Assembly (NCBI RefSeq): GCF_017356015.1
Contig: NZ_JAFIQV010000016.1
Location: 62,001 to 126,000 of the forward strand
DNA: 64,000 nt
Direction of reading: 5' to 3'
Origin: Azospirillum sp. SYSU D00513
GTDB lineage: Bacteria; Pseudomonadota; Alphaproteobacteria; Azospirillales; Azospirillaceae
A program made the position numbers and the translations under genes. How positions within the stretch are numbered: position 1 is the stretch's first letter; every line of letters begins with the position of its first letter. Below are positions 1-8,597 of this stretch, in pieces. The notes under the pieces were generated by a model, which did not search any database, was not told the origin of the DNA, and saw nothing but the letters and a program-made list of their open reading frames with translations.

Positions 1-337
1 CCCGCAGCCCGGCGCGGTAGACCTCGCCGAAGCGGTAGCCGTCGAGCGCCACCGCCCGGCAGCCCTCCTCCACGGCGATCGCGAGCGTGATCCGGAGATC
101 CTCCGGGCTGCCCGGTTCGGCGGCGACCCTTCTATTTCCAGCGCCGGCGGCTTCGATGCGGCGGTCCAGAGCCTCGCTCGATTGCGCCATGGCAAAGACG
201 CAGCGGCCACCGGTCTCGATCACCGCCTCGGCCAGGGCCAGGCAGCGCATGGCATGGCCGGTCCCGATCTCAGGTGACGCGTCGGCCCTGAAGAGGACCG
301 TGGCCGCCCCGTGGCAAGCGCCGGCGGCGGGATTCAT
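1..337 (-). CDS. PseG-like UDP-sugar hydrolase / glycosyltransferase, N-terminal part (runs off the left edge)
   Basis: Only the first 112 residues lie in the window. The segment RADASPEIGTGHAMRCLALA at residues 17-36 matches the start of PseG, the UDP-2,4-diacetamido-2,4,6-trideoxy-altropyranose hydrolase of the pseudaminic acid pathway, which has the GT28/MurG-like fold. The ATG at 337 gives a short leader of about 14 residues before the motif, slightly longer than usual. The next genes on the same strand are TPR-glycosyltransferases and a methyltransferase, which fits a flagellin or surface-glycan modification locus. Because the C-terminal half is missing, a related nucleotide-sugar hydrolase or aminotransferase-linked protein (for example the NeuA/PseG type) cannot be excluded. 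Confidence 0.72.
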   Translation of the reverse strand, partial: MNPAAGACHGAATVLFRADASPEIGTGHAMRCLALAEAVIETGGRCVFAMAQSSEALDRRIEAAGAGNRRVAAEPGSPEDLRITLAIAVEEGCRAVALDGYRFGEVYRAGLR

Positions 338-349
338 CGCCGGCTCCGG

Positions 350-1054
350 TCAGACGAACAGGCTGAAGCTGCCCATCAGCTTCTGGGTGCCCGAAAGGCC
401 GGTGGGGATCGAGGCCCTGGCCGCGGCCGCCGTGCTCAGCCCGTCCAGCATGGCCTGCTGACCGGCCGAGATCTGGTAGGGGTTTTCGTTGCGCGAGGGC
501 TGCTTGACGACCGTGTCGTAATCCTTGCTGTAGCTGCCCATGCTGAGCTGGAGCGCGTAGTTCTTCGCCTCGTTGGCGTCGGTGCCCTTGTCGCGCGAGA
601 CGCGCAGGACATAATCGCCGCGGTCGAGCTGGAGCTCGCCCTTCTGCATGGACTGGAAGTTCTCGTAATTCTTGCCTTCGTCCTTGTTGCTGTCGGCGAC
701 CACGACGCCCAGCTTGGACATCACCTGGACGCGCAGCCCCTCATCGCCGATCTGGCCCAGGGTCGCCTCGCCCTTGCTGGTGACGCGGAACTTGAAGAAA
801 TCGACCGTGTCCTTGGCCGCGAGATTGCTGACGACGTTGAGGCGGGTGGTGTTCCGGGCGAGGATACCGATGTCCGTCGCCTGCGACCGGTTGGTCGAGG
901 AGGATTTGTTGACTTCCTTCTGGAATTCCTGAACGTTCGCAGAGGCTTCGGCCTCCGCCTTGCGCTTGGCTTCCAGGGCGGCGACGGCAGCGTTGACGGA
1001 GTCCTTCAGACCCGACACCAGCGAATTGACGCCGGCCAACCCATTGTCCGCCAT
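350..1054 (-). CDS. Hypothetical protein with a pre-peptidase C-terminal (PPC)-like beta domain
   Basis: 234 residues from the ATG at 1054, which has GAGGAGGG about 5 bases upstream; an open frame extends further but lacks a better start. Residues 1-60 are Ala/Lys/Glu-rich and probably helical. Residues about 75-190 look like the PPC beta-sandwich found on secreted peptidases: a run of alternating strands with D-F-F-K-F-R-V, a Gly/Leu-rich loop, and an L-x-x-G-x-Y-x-L-R-V strand. I see no signal peptide and no catalytic domain, so it is not a protease. It sits 12 bases upstream of the pseG-like gene on the same strand and downstream of the TPR genes. It may be a secreted or surface target, or a partner of the glycosylation genes; function unknown. 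Confidence 0.8.
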   Translation of the reverse strand: MADNGLAGVNSLVSGLKDSVNAAVAALEAKRKAEAEASANVQEFQKEVNKSSSTNRSQATDIGILARNTTRLNVVSNLAAKDTVDFFKFRVTSKGEATLGQIGDEGLRVQVMSKLGVVVADSNKDEGKNYENFQSMQKGELQLDRGDYVLRVSRDKGTDANEAKNYALQLSMGSYSKDYDTVVKQPSRNENPYQISAGQQAMLDGLSTAAAARASIPTGLSGTQKLMGSFSLFV

Positions 1055-1118
1055 AGCCTGCCCTCCTCGTTTCCCCGGCGTCCGCCACGGCGGCGCCAGA
1101 GACCAAAGCCACTTGAAC

Positions 1119-1153
1119 CCGGATTGGGAATCCGGACACCCGCTCCCCAATCC
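1119..1153 (-). other. Two mutually exclusive hairpins between the TPR gene and the PPC-like gene
   Basis: CCGGATT-GGG-AATCCGG (1119-1135) forms a perfect 7-bp stem. The same left arm, GGATTGGG (1121-1128), also pairs perfectly over 8 bp with CCCAATCC (1146-1153). Only one can form at a time. No T-tract follows on the minus strand, so this is not a classical terminator. It may tune read-through from the TPR operon into the PPC-like gene or act as an mRNA end; this is inference. Confidence 0.4.
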
Positions 1154-1179
1154 CTAGGATCAACCTACGTTAAGCATCC

Positions 1180-3522
1180 TTAACCGAGCGTTAATGGCCC
1201 CGGTCGAGATTCGGCGCCGGCGGCCAGTTCGCGTGCCATGCGGGCGAGAACGTCGGGCAGGGCCTCGCCGGGACGGGGCTGCCACAGGCGCATGGAGGGG
1301 AACCAGGGCCGCACGCCCGTGCCGAGCTGGGTCCAGTCCCGCCCGCCGAAGCGCCAGACCGGCACGCCCAGCGCCCCCGCCAGCTCCCCCGCCGACATGG
1401 CCGGCGAGATCACGAGATCCAGGTTCGACACCAGCGCCGCCGCCGCCTCGAAATCGTCCTTCAGGTCCAGGTCCGACCAGCGGTGCAGGCGCACCTCGAA
1501 GCGTGCTTCCGCCCGTTCGATCTCCTCCGCGCAGTCGCCGTATTGCAGGTTCACGAACACCAGCCCCGGAACGCGGAACAGCGGCGCCCAGTCCTCCAGG
1601 ATCGTGTAGGCCGTCCGCCGCTCCGCCGTCATGAGCTGGCTGCGCCAGCCGATGCCGACCTTCAGCCCCGGCCCGAGTGCGGCCAGCCGCTCCCGCCAGA
1701 GCGCCAACCGCGCCGGGTCCGGAACAAGCCAGGACGGGCGGGAGGGAAAGGCGGCCAAGGACCTGCGGAACACCCGCGCCAGGGAGCCCACGGGCGTGTG
1801 CAGCGCGCAGTCGGGGAAGGAGAGGGTTTCCCGCCCGCGCGCGTCCACCGCCTGGGCGCGCACCGTCGCCTGCGGGAAGGAGCGGGCGAGGAGCGGCACG
1901 AGCCGGCGGTCCGTCTCGATCACCACATGACCGGCCACCACATGACCGGCGCGTGCCACGGCATCCTCGCAGACCGAGGCGAAGAGCATCGTGTCGCCGA
2001 CCCCCTGCTCTCCCCAGACCAGCAGCCGCTTGCCCACGAGATCCTCGCCGCGCCAAGCCGGAATGGCCGGCTGGCGGCCGGCGCCGACCTGGCCGGAGGC
2101 GAAGCGCCAGGCGTAGCCCGGCCATCCCCCGGTGAAATCGCCCCGCTCCAGCCGCAACAGCCCGCGGTTGAAGTGGGCCAGCGCCAGATCCCGCGCGAGG
2201 AGCAGGGCGCGGCCGTAGGAAGCCTCCGCCGCCTCCGTCCGGCCCAGCCGCTGCTCCGCCAGCCCCAGATTGCTCATGGCCTCGCCATAGGCGGGATCGA
2301 GCGCCAGCGCCCGCCGGAACCACCGGGCCGCCTCCATGAAACGTCCCTGGCCCTGAAGCGCATGGCCAAGGTTGTTGGCGGCCATGGGCTGGCCGGGTGC
2401 CAGACGCAGGGAGCGGCGGTGGTGCGCCGCGGCACCCGCGAAATCCTCCCGCTCGCGCAGGCCGTTGCCGAGGTTGGACCAAACGCTGGCAAGACCTGGA
2501 TCCAGTAGCACGGCCATGCGCCAGGCCGGGAACGCCTCCCCGGTCCGGTTCAGGTCCTTCAGCGCGTTGCCGAGATTGTTCCAGGCCGCCGCCATGTCCG
2601 GCCGGTGGGCGAGCGCCTTGCGGTGGCTCTCCACAGCCTCTGCCGCCCGCCCCTGTCCCCGCCGGACCGAGCCGAGATTGTCGTGCGCTTCAACGAAGTC
2701 CGGTTTCAGCGCCACCGCCCCGTCGAAGCAGGCCGCGGCGTCCTCGGGTTGCCCGAGATCCTGGAGCAGCAGGCCGAAATTGTTCAGGACCAGCGGGGCG
2801 CCCGGATCGATCCGCAGGGACTCGACATAGGCCTCCGCAGCCTCGGCGAGCCGGCCCTCCGCATGCAGTGACCCGGCCAGCACCGCCAGCCCGGTGGCAT
2901 CTCCCGCGCCCCCGCGTGCCAGCGCCTGCCGCATCGCCTCGCCCGCCTCCGCCGCGCGACCGAGATGGCGCAGGCTGGCGCTGAGGTTGCTCCAGGGGCG
3001 CGGGTCCGCCGGCATCAGCTCCGCCGCGCGGCGGTGGCTGGCGACCGCTTCCCCGGCCCGCCCGAGATCCTGGAGCACCGCCCCGAGATTCAGGTGAGCC
3101 TCGGCGAAGTCGGGCCGCAGACGCGCCGCCTCGGCGTACTGCGCCGCCGCCTGCTCCTTGCGGCCGAGCGCCGCCAGCGCGACGCCGAGGTTGAAGCGTG
3201 CCTCGGCATGGTCCGGCCGCAGCTGCAGCGCGCGGCCGTGGCATGCGGCGGCCTCCTCCGCCCGGTCCATTGCCAGCAGCACGAGGCCAAGATGGCGGTG
3301 ATAGTCGGCGACCGTGCCGTCGACTCGGATCGCCTCCCCGATCAGCCGCGCCGCCTCCGCGTGATGCCCGCGCTGGTGGGTCAGCACGCCCAGCAGATGC
3401 AGGGCGTCGGCGTGGCCGGGCGACGCGTCGAGAATGCGGCGGTACAGGGTCTCCGCCGCGTCCAGTGCGCCGGCCCGGTGATGGCCCAGCGCCTCGGCCA
3501 GCAGGAGAGCGGGGCCGCTCAA
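1180..3522 (-). CDS. TPR protein with C-terminal GT9-like glycosyltransferase domain
   Basis: 780 residues. About thirteen tetratricopeptide repeats of roughly 34 residues fill residues 5-450, with the usual W/Y-x-N-L-G/A-x-x-L signatures. The C-terminal 300 residues carry LLVWGEQGVGDTMLF, an E-x-D-x-R-L-x-P-L segment and a late G-A-L-G-V-P-V-W segment. This pattern is shared with heptosyltransferase-type (GT9) domains of bacterial TPR proteins and distantly resembles the O-GlcNAc transferase layout. The start is TTG at 3522, overlapping the TGA of the upstream paralogue (TTGA), so it is translationally coupled. It may glycosylate protein or glycan acceptors selected by the TPR array; acceptor and donor are unknown. 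Confidence 0.85.
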   Translation of the reverse strand: MSGPALLLAEALGHHRAGALDAAETLYRRILDASPGHADALHLLGVLTHQRGHHAEAARLIGEAIRVDGTVADYHRHLGLVLLAMDRAEEAAACHGRALQLRPDHAEARFNLGVALAALGRKEQAAAQYAEAARLRPDFAEAHLNLGAVLQDLGRAGEAVASHRRAAELMPADPRPWSNLSASLRHLGRAAEAGEAMRQALARGGAGDATGLAVLAGSLHAEGRLAEAAEAYVESLRIDPGAPLVLNNFGLLLQDLGQPEDAAACFDGAVALKPDFVEAHDNLGSVRRGQGRAAEAVESHRKALAHRPDMAAAWNNLGNALKDLNRTGEAFPAWRMAVLLDPGLASVWSNLGNGLREREDFAGAAAHHRRSLRLAPGQPMAANNLGHALQGQGRFMEAARWFRRALALDPAYGEAMSNLGLAEQRLGRTEAAEASYGRALLLARDLALAHFNRGLLRLERGDFTGGWPGYAWRFASGQVGAGRQPAIPAWRGEDLVGKRLLVWGEQGVGDTMLFASVCEDAVARAGHVVAGHVVIETDRRLVPLLARSFPQATVRAQAVDARGRETLSFPDCALHTPVGSLARVFRRSLAAFPSRPSWLVPDPARLALWRERLAALGPGLKVGIGWRSQLMTAERRTAYTILEDWAPLFRVPGLVFVNLQYGDCAEEIERAEARFEVRLHRWSDLDLKDDFEAAAALVSNLDLVISPAMSAGELAGALGVPVWRFGGRDWTQLGTGVRPWFPSMRLWQPRPGEALPDVLARMARELAAGAESRPGPLTLG

Positions 3523-5540
3523 GGCCGCCGCCCCCCGGCCAGCGCGGTCAGCCGCCGCGCCGCCGCGCCCAGCGCCTCGTCCATGGTTCCGGCCGGTCCG
3601 GGGGGAACGACCGCCATCGTCGGGAACCAGGGCCGGACGGCGGCGCCGAGCTGGGTCCAGTCGCGGGCGCCGACGCGCCAGACCGGCACGCCGAGCGCCC
3701 CCGCCATCTCGCCGACGGAGGAGGCGACCGTGATCACGAGGTCCATCGCGGCGGTCAGCGCCGCCGCACCCTCCAGGTCGTCCTTGAGGTCCAGCCCCTC
3801 CCAGCGCAGCAGCCGCGCGCCCAGCCGCTCCTCCGCGCGCCCGATCTCCTCCTCCCGCCGGTCATATTGCAGGCTGACGAACCGCACCCCCGGCACGGAC
3901 AGCACCGGCCGCCACTGCTCCAGCGCCGTGTAGGCTGGACGGCGCGACAAGGTGGCGTGCCGGCTGGTCCAGGCGATGCCGACCGTCAGGGCGGGGCCTT
4001 GCACGGCGAACCAGTCCCGCCAGCGCCGCACGCGGTCCATGTCCGCCAGGAGCCAGCCCCCTTGCGGCGGGAAATCCGCCAGTGCCCCACGCAGCAGCGC
4101 GGGAAGCGATCCCATGGCGACCTGGAGGTCGGCGTCGCCGGGGTTGCCGTCATGCGGGCGGACGGACGCGCCCGGAAGGGAGCGCGCGAAGAGCGGCACC
4201 AGCCGCGCGTCGCATTCGACCAGCAGACCGCCGGCCCCGAGCCGGTCCGCCCGCGCGAGCAGGTCCGGCAGGCAGCTCCCGAACATCAGCTCGTCGCCCA
4301 GCCCCTGTTCGCCCCAGACCAGCAGCCGCCGGCCGGCCAGAGGTTCGCCCCGCCAGGGCGGCAGCGCCGTGACGCGGGCCTGCCCGAGCGCGGGCGAGGC
4401 GAAGCGGTGCGCGTAGTCCTCCCACCCCTCGGTCATCCGGCCCTGCTTCAACCGCAGCAGCGCCCGGTTGAAGCGGGCCACCGCCTGGTTCGGCTCGGCG
4501 CGGAGGGCGCGGGTGAAGCACCGCTCCGCACCCGCCTCGCCGCCCCGCCTCTGAAGGGCAAGCCCGAGATTGGCCCAGGCGCCGGCGTAGCCTGGCCGCA
4601 GCGCCAGGGCACGGCGGTGGAGCGCCTCCGCCTCGGCAAGGCGGCCTTGCCCTTGCCGCAGCGTGCCGAGGTTGGTCAGCGACTCCGCCAGGACGGGATC
4701 GGCGCGCAGGGCACGGGCGAAGGCTGAAGCCGCGCCCCCAATCCGCTCGGCCGCCTGGTGCAGAAGCCCAAGGGCGTTCCAGGCTTCCGCGTCACCCGGC
4801 TCACCGGCCAAATAGTGCCGGTAGGCCGCCTCAGCACCGCCATCGCCGCGACGTTGGAGGGCGCCGGCCAAGGCCAGCAGGGAGGGGCCGTGCGACGGGC
4901 GCTCCGCCAGCACCGCGCGCAAGGCCCCGATGCCCTCCCCCTCCCGGCCGAGGTCGAGCAGGGCCAGCCCGAGAGCCGCCCGCGCTTCGCTGAGGCCGGG
5001 TTGACGCGCGAGCGCCGCCCGCAGCAGAGGCTCGGCCTCCGCCGGACGGCCCATCCCCCGCAGCACGGCGCCGAGGTTGCCTTGCGCCTCCGCGAAGTCG
5101 GGCCGGCCCCTCAGCGCCTCGCGGTAGGCTTGCGCGGCTTCCTCGGAACGCCCTTGCGCGGACAGCGCGTTGCCCAGCGTGTTGGCGGCTTCGGGAAAAC
5201 TCCCGCGCAGCCGCAGCGCCTTGCGGCAGGCGGCCTCCGCCTCCGTCGCCCGGCCCAGCGCCTGAAGGGCGTGGGCAAGGTTGGCGTGGTAGTCGGGTGC
5301 CGACCCGTTCCCGGCGATGGCGCGCCCGATCAGTTCGGCGCCCTCGGCGAAGCGGCCGGTCTGGCAGGCGATCATGCCCCGCAGATGCAGGGCGTCTGGA
5401 TGGCCCGGCCGGACGCGCAACGCCTCCGCATACAGGCTCTCGGCCTCGGCAAGCCGGCCGGCCTGGTGCAGCGCCACCGCCCGCCCCAGCAGCTCCGCCG
5501 CCGGATCCGCCCGCCCCGCCTTGCCCGTCTTCCGGTTCAT
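3519..5540 (-). CDS. TPR protein with C-terminal GT9-like glycosyltransferase domain (paralogue of the next gene)
   Basis: 673 residues from ATG 5540. About ten TPR units cover residues 10-340. The C-terminal region carries LLVWGEQGLGDELMFGSCLP, then V-E-C-D-A-R-L-V-P-L and G-A-L-G-V-P-V-W-R-V-G-A-R-D-W-T-Q-L-G. The last motif is nearly identical in the downstream gene, so the two arose by duplication and differ mainly in TPR number. The stop overlaps the TTG start of the partner. Neighbouring PseG-like and FkbM genes suggest flagellin or surface-polymer glycosylation, which is known for similar TPR-glycosyltransferases in alphaproteobacteria. Catalytic activity is inferred from the fold signature only. 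Confidence 0.85.
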   Translation of the reverse strand: MNRKTGKAGRADPAAELLGRAVALHQAGRLAEAESLYAEALRVRPGHPDALHLRGMIACQTGRFAEGAELIGRAIAGNGSAPDYHANLAHALQALGRATEAEAACRKALRLRGSFPEAANTLGNALSAQGRSEEAAQAYREALRGRPDFAEAQGNLGAVLRGMGRPAEAEPLLRAALARQPGLSEARAALGLALLDLGREGEGIGALRAVLAERPSHGPSLLALAGALQRRGDGGAEAAYRHYLAGEPGDAEAWNALGLLHQAAERIGGAASAFARALRADPVLAESLTNLGTLRQGQGRLAEAEALHRRALALRPGYAGAWANLGLALQRRGGEAGAERCFTRALRAEPNQAVARFNRALLRLKQGRMTEGWEDYAHRFASPALGQARVTALPPWRGEPLAGRRLLVWGEQGLGDELMFGSCLPDLLARADRLGAGGLLVECDARLVPLFARSLPGASVRPHDGNPGDADLQVAMGSLPALLRGALADFPPQGGWLLADMDRVRRWRDWFAVQGPALTVGIAWTSRHATLSRRPAYTALEQWRPVLSVPGVRFVSLQYDRREEEIGRAEERLGARLLRWEGLDLKDDLEGAAALTAAMDLVITVASSVGEMAGALGVPVWRVGARDWTQLGAAVRPWFPTMAVVPPGPAGTMDEALGAAARRLTALAGGRRP

Positions 5541-5617
5541 GATGTCGGGTTCATGTCTGCCGGTTCCTGTCTGGCCGTTCCTGTCCGGCGGCCGGTCCGG
5601 CCGAGCGCGGCCACGCC

Positions 5618-6598
5618 CTACCGGGGCACGGCGCCGATGTTGAGCGGCGGCTTGCCACCGCTTCGCGCCAGGAAGCGGTCGAGCGGCATCAGGGGCTCCG
5701 CGCCGTGGGCGACGATCTGGTCATGCTCGGGTATGGCGATCAGCTCGTAATGGCGGCGCAGCATGCCGAGGCAATCCTCGTCGAGGCGGTAAGCCTCGAA
5801 CAGCAGCACCGGCGCCGACGTCTCGATGAGGCGGCGGGCGCCCCGGATGACCTCGTAATCGAGCCATTCCGCGTCGATCTTGATGAAGTCGGGCCGGATG
5901 CCGCGGCTGGCGCAGAACGCGTCCAGCGTGACCTGCTCGACCTCGACCGCCTGGTGTGCCCAGCCCGGTTCGTTCAGGGTGGCGGTTACCTCGTACAGCA
6001 GGTCTCCCGCCTCGTTACCGGGGAGGGGAAGATGCAGCCGGGCCGGGCCGCTCGCGGACCCGCAGGCCAGGTGAACCAGTTCCACCCCGGCGCATCCGGC
6101 GGTCAACCGGGCGAACTTGCCGGCCAGCGTCCTGTTCGGCTCGAAGGCGATGACCCGTTCCGAAAAGCGGGCGAACAGGGCCGTCATCAGGCCGATGTTG
6201 GCGCCCACGTCGATGGACAGCCCGGCCTTCCGGACATGGCGGCGGCAGAATTCGAGCGGCCAAAGCTGCTGCCCGTCCAGATGGGCGGCGAGCAGCGGAA
6301 GGGCGATCCGGTAATTGTCGATCCCCAACCTGTCCAGGGTCGCCGCCATGTCCTCGAAGCTGGTGCTGGCGATCAGCACCACGTCGTCCGGGCGGCGCAA
6401 TTCGGCGTATTCCTGCGGTGAGAAGGACCGCACGGTCAGGGGGCGCGCCTTCGGGACGGTTTCGATGAACCCGCCGACGTCCCGCTGCCGCCCCGAAGCG
6501 GTCAGGAAGCCATAGAGCGCTCCGCCGCCGACACCAGCGCCATAGATGAAGATGCGGGCATGCCGGGGAATGTCGTTGATGTCGGTGATCGAAGCCAT
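5618..6598 (-). CDS. FkbM-family SAM-dependent methyltransferase
   Basis: 326 residues from the ATG at 6598; an upstream TTG would add 13 residues but looks less likely. The N-terminal third (I-F-I-Y-G-A-G-V-G-G-G near residue 16) looks like a small nucleotide-binding or sugar-modifying segment. The methyltransferase part begins near residue 130 with the SAM-binding motif SIDVGANIGLMTALFARFS, followed by VIAFEPN and D-F-I-K-I-D-A-E, all typical of FkbM. FkbM enzymes O-methylate sugars or polyketides. The gene precedes the TPR-glycosyltransferases on the same strand, separated by 77 bases, which suggests methylation of the glycan they build. Confidence 0.85.
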   Translation of the reverse strand: MASITDINDIPRHARIFIYGAGVGGGALYGFLTASGRQRDVGGFIETVPKARPLTVRSFSPQEYAELRRPDDVVLIASTSFEDMAATLDRLGIDNYRIALPLLAAHLDGQQLWPLEFCRRHVRKAGLSIDVGANIGLMTALFARFSERVIAFEPNRTLAGKFARLTAGCAGVELVHLACGSASGPARLHLPLPGNEAGDLLYEVTATLNEPGWAHQAVEVEQVTLDAFCASRGIRPDFIKIDAEWLDYEVIRGARRLIETSAPVLLFEAYRLDEDCLGMLRRHYELIAIPEHDQIVAHGAEPLMPLDRFLARSGGKPPLNIGAVPR

Positions 6599-6722
6599 CG
6601 CGGCGCCCGCCCGTCCAGATGAAGCTGCCCAAAGCAATACACAGCTTTCCCGCCAGCGGGCAAGGCGGGTGCCAGTGGGTTGGGGGCCGCCCGAGGCCGG
6701 CCGCCTCCCAACCCGTTCCGTC

Positions 6723-7799
6723 TCAGCCGAGCAGGCGCGAGGTGACCGGGCCGAGATCGCCGCGCCACTCCTTCACCTCCGCCTCGACGCGCTCCAGCGC
6801 CCGCTGGTCGCGGTAGCGCTTGCGCGCCCGGCCGGGGTCGCCGCGCTGCTGCATCTGCTCCAGCCGGGTCGCCACCGCCGGGTCCGACGCGATGGCCTGC
6901 CGCCAGCGGTCGATGCGGATCTCCACCACCGCGTCCACGATGGCCTGCATGCCGGGCCGCCGGCCGAGCTTGGCGACGCTCGGGGCGAGGCGGGCGGCGG
7001 CGGCGGCGGCGACCTCCGCCGGCATGCGCGGGAAGACCCCGCGCGCCGCCTCGGCGATGTCGCTCTTCAGGTCGTCGGCCTGCCCGCGCCGCGCGGCACC
7101 CCGGTCGGCGCGGGCGATGGCGCGGACCTGCCTCTTCGCCTGCCAATCGAGAATCGCGGCGGCGACCGCCTTGGCGTCCGCGTCCATCCAGACGGCCGGT
7201 CCGGTGCCCTCCTCCAGGATGCGGCGGGCCGGGGCCGGCAGTTCGGCCGGCTCCTCGGCCGCCTCGGAGGCGAGATGCAGCGTCAGCAGCGAGCGGAGCG
7301 AGCGCACCCTGCCCTCGTTCCCGGCGATCAGCGCCTCGCGCCCCACGGCCTCCACCTCCACCAGCGCCTGGAGCAGGTCGAGATCCCCACGCGCCCAGCG
7401 CCGCCCGGCGGTGAGACGGTCCGCGCGTGCCTGGACCAGGTCGCGCGCGGCGGCGCGGCCGAGCGCCGGTGTGTCCGATTCCACCCGCCAGACCCCGCCC
7501 TCGAATCGGGCCACCGCCCAATGGCCCTCGGGCACCGGCCGGTCCGTGGCGGGGGCGGAACGCCCGTCGCCGTCCTCCGCCCAGCGGGCGGCGACGCGCA
7601 GGGTCCCGTCCTGCGGGGTGCGCCAGGGCGTGCCGGGCTTGGAGTAGAAGGCGTTCTCGCCGGGGCTCCGCAGCACGAAGCGCCAGCCGGCGACCTCCGC
7701 GGCCAGGGCGTCCGGCATGTCGGACGGGCGCTCCCAGGCGCCGAGGCGGGCGATGGATTCGGGTACGGGCGGCTGTTCGGGCAAGTGATCGGACGACAT
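6723..7799 (-). CDS. Hypothetical protein, 358 aa
   Basis: I do not recognise the family. The ATG at 7799 has an excellent AAGGAG eight bases upstream, which decides the start over a longer open frame. The product is Ala/Arg/Glu-rich and predicted mainly helical after residue 130. The N-terminal 120 residues contain Trp-rich strands (WRFVLRSPGENAFYSKPGTPW). No signal peptide, membrane segment or clear catalytic motif is visible. It stands between the FkbM gene and a flavin reductase gene with a divergent base pattern typical of real coding sequence (strong GC at third positions). Confidence 0.75.
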   Translation of the reverse strand: MSSDHLPEQPPVPESIARLGAWERPSDMPDALAAEVAGWRFVLRSPGENAFYSKPGTPWRTPQDGTLRVAARWAEDGDGRSAPATDRPVPEGHWAVARFEGGVWRVESDTPALGRAAARDLVQARADRLTAGRRWARGDLDLLQALVEVEAVGREALIAGNEGRVRSLRSLLTLHLASEAAEEPAELPAPARRILEEGTGPAVWMDADAKAVAAAILDWQAKRQVRAIARADRGAARRGQADDLKSDIAEAARGVFPRMPAEVAAAAAARLAPSVAKLGRRPGMQAIVDAVVEIRIDRWRQAIASDPAVATRLEQMQQRGDPGRARKRYRDQRALERVEAEVKEWRGDLGPVTSRLLG

Positions 7800-7881
7800 G
7801 AGTGCTCCTTCGCCTGCGGGTATAGCCCATGGGCGGCAGCCGGGGCCAGACGCACCTTCACGGCCCCGGCGGGTCCGGGGT

Positions 7882-8517
7882 TCAGGCGCCGGTCGGGCGC
7901 GGCATGTCGAACATGACGTCGGGCCGGATCTCGGCATAGCCGCCCGGACCGCCGGCACGCAGGATCGGATGGGCCATGGCCGTGTCGTAGACCCCATCCC
8001 GCAGGAGCGCCCGGTCGATGTGGACGCCCACCACCTCGCCCAGCACCAGCCAGCTGTCCACCGTTCCGCCGTCGGCGCGCCGGAGCTGCACGATCTGGGT
8101 CAGCCGGCATTCGAAGGACACCGGGCTTTCCGCCACGCGCGGCGGCCCCACCAGCCGCGACGGCACCGGCGTCAGCCCGCCCAGCTCGAACTCGTCCACC
8201 TCCGGCCCCACCGGCGCGGAGGTCGCGTTCATCCGCTCGGCCAAGGCGCGCGTGGCGAGGTTCCAGACGAACTCCCCGGTGTCCTGGATGTTGGCGACGC
8301 TGTGCTTCCAGCCGATGCTGCTGAAGCCGATGATCGGCGGCCGGTAGTTGAAGGCGTTGAAGAAGCTGTAGGGCGCCAGGTTCCGGCGCCCCTCCTTGTC
8401 CTGCGACCCGATCCAGCCGATCGGGCGCGGCCCGACGATGGCGTTGAAGGGGTCGTGCGGGAGCCCGTGCCCCTGCGACGGTTCGTAGAAGTGGATGTCG
8501 GTGGGCGTGGTGGGCAT
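7882..8517 (-). CDS. Flavin reductase-like FMN-binding split-barrel protein
   Basis: 211 residues from ATG 8517. The motif block I-V-G-P-R-P-I-G-W-I-G-S, then N-L-A-P-Y-S-F-F-N-A-F and P-P-I-I-G-F-S-S, is characteristic of the DIM6/NTAB flavin reductase-like family, which binds FMN in a split barrel. A later E-S-P-V-S-F-E-C-R-L segment and G-E-V-V-G-V-H-I complete the fold. Members reduce flavin for partner monooxygenases or act on unknown small molecules. No monooxygenase gene is adjacent, so the partner is unknown. It is downstream of the DNA ligase gene by about 80 bases on the same strand and may be co-transcribed. Confidence 0.87.
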   Translation of the reverse strand: MPTTPTDIHFYEPSQGHGLPHDPFNAIVGPRPIGWIGSQDKEGRRNLAPYSFFNAFNYRPPIIGFSSIGWKHSVANIQDTGEFVWNLATRALAERMNATSAPVGPEVDEFELGGLTPVPSRLVGPPRVAESPVSFECRLTQIVQLRRADGGTVDSWLVLGEVVGVHIDRALLRDGVYDTAMAHPILRAGGPGGYAEIRPDVMFDMPRPTGA

Positions 8518-8597
8518 TGGCGGTCGTTCCCGGATCGCGTCGGTGATCGTTCCCCGGATAAGAGCGCCCGGCGGGCCATCCGGCAAGGCGCTTCGCG

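Noticed and set aside
1483-4727. Long plus-strand open frames opposite the TPR genes
   Set aside because: They mirror the GC-rich codons of the real minus-strand genes, have Arg/Pro/Ala-rich nonsense composition and no ribosome-binding sites.
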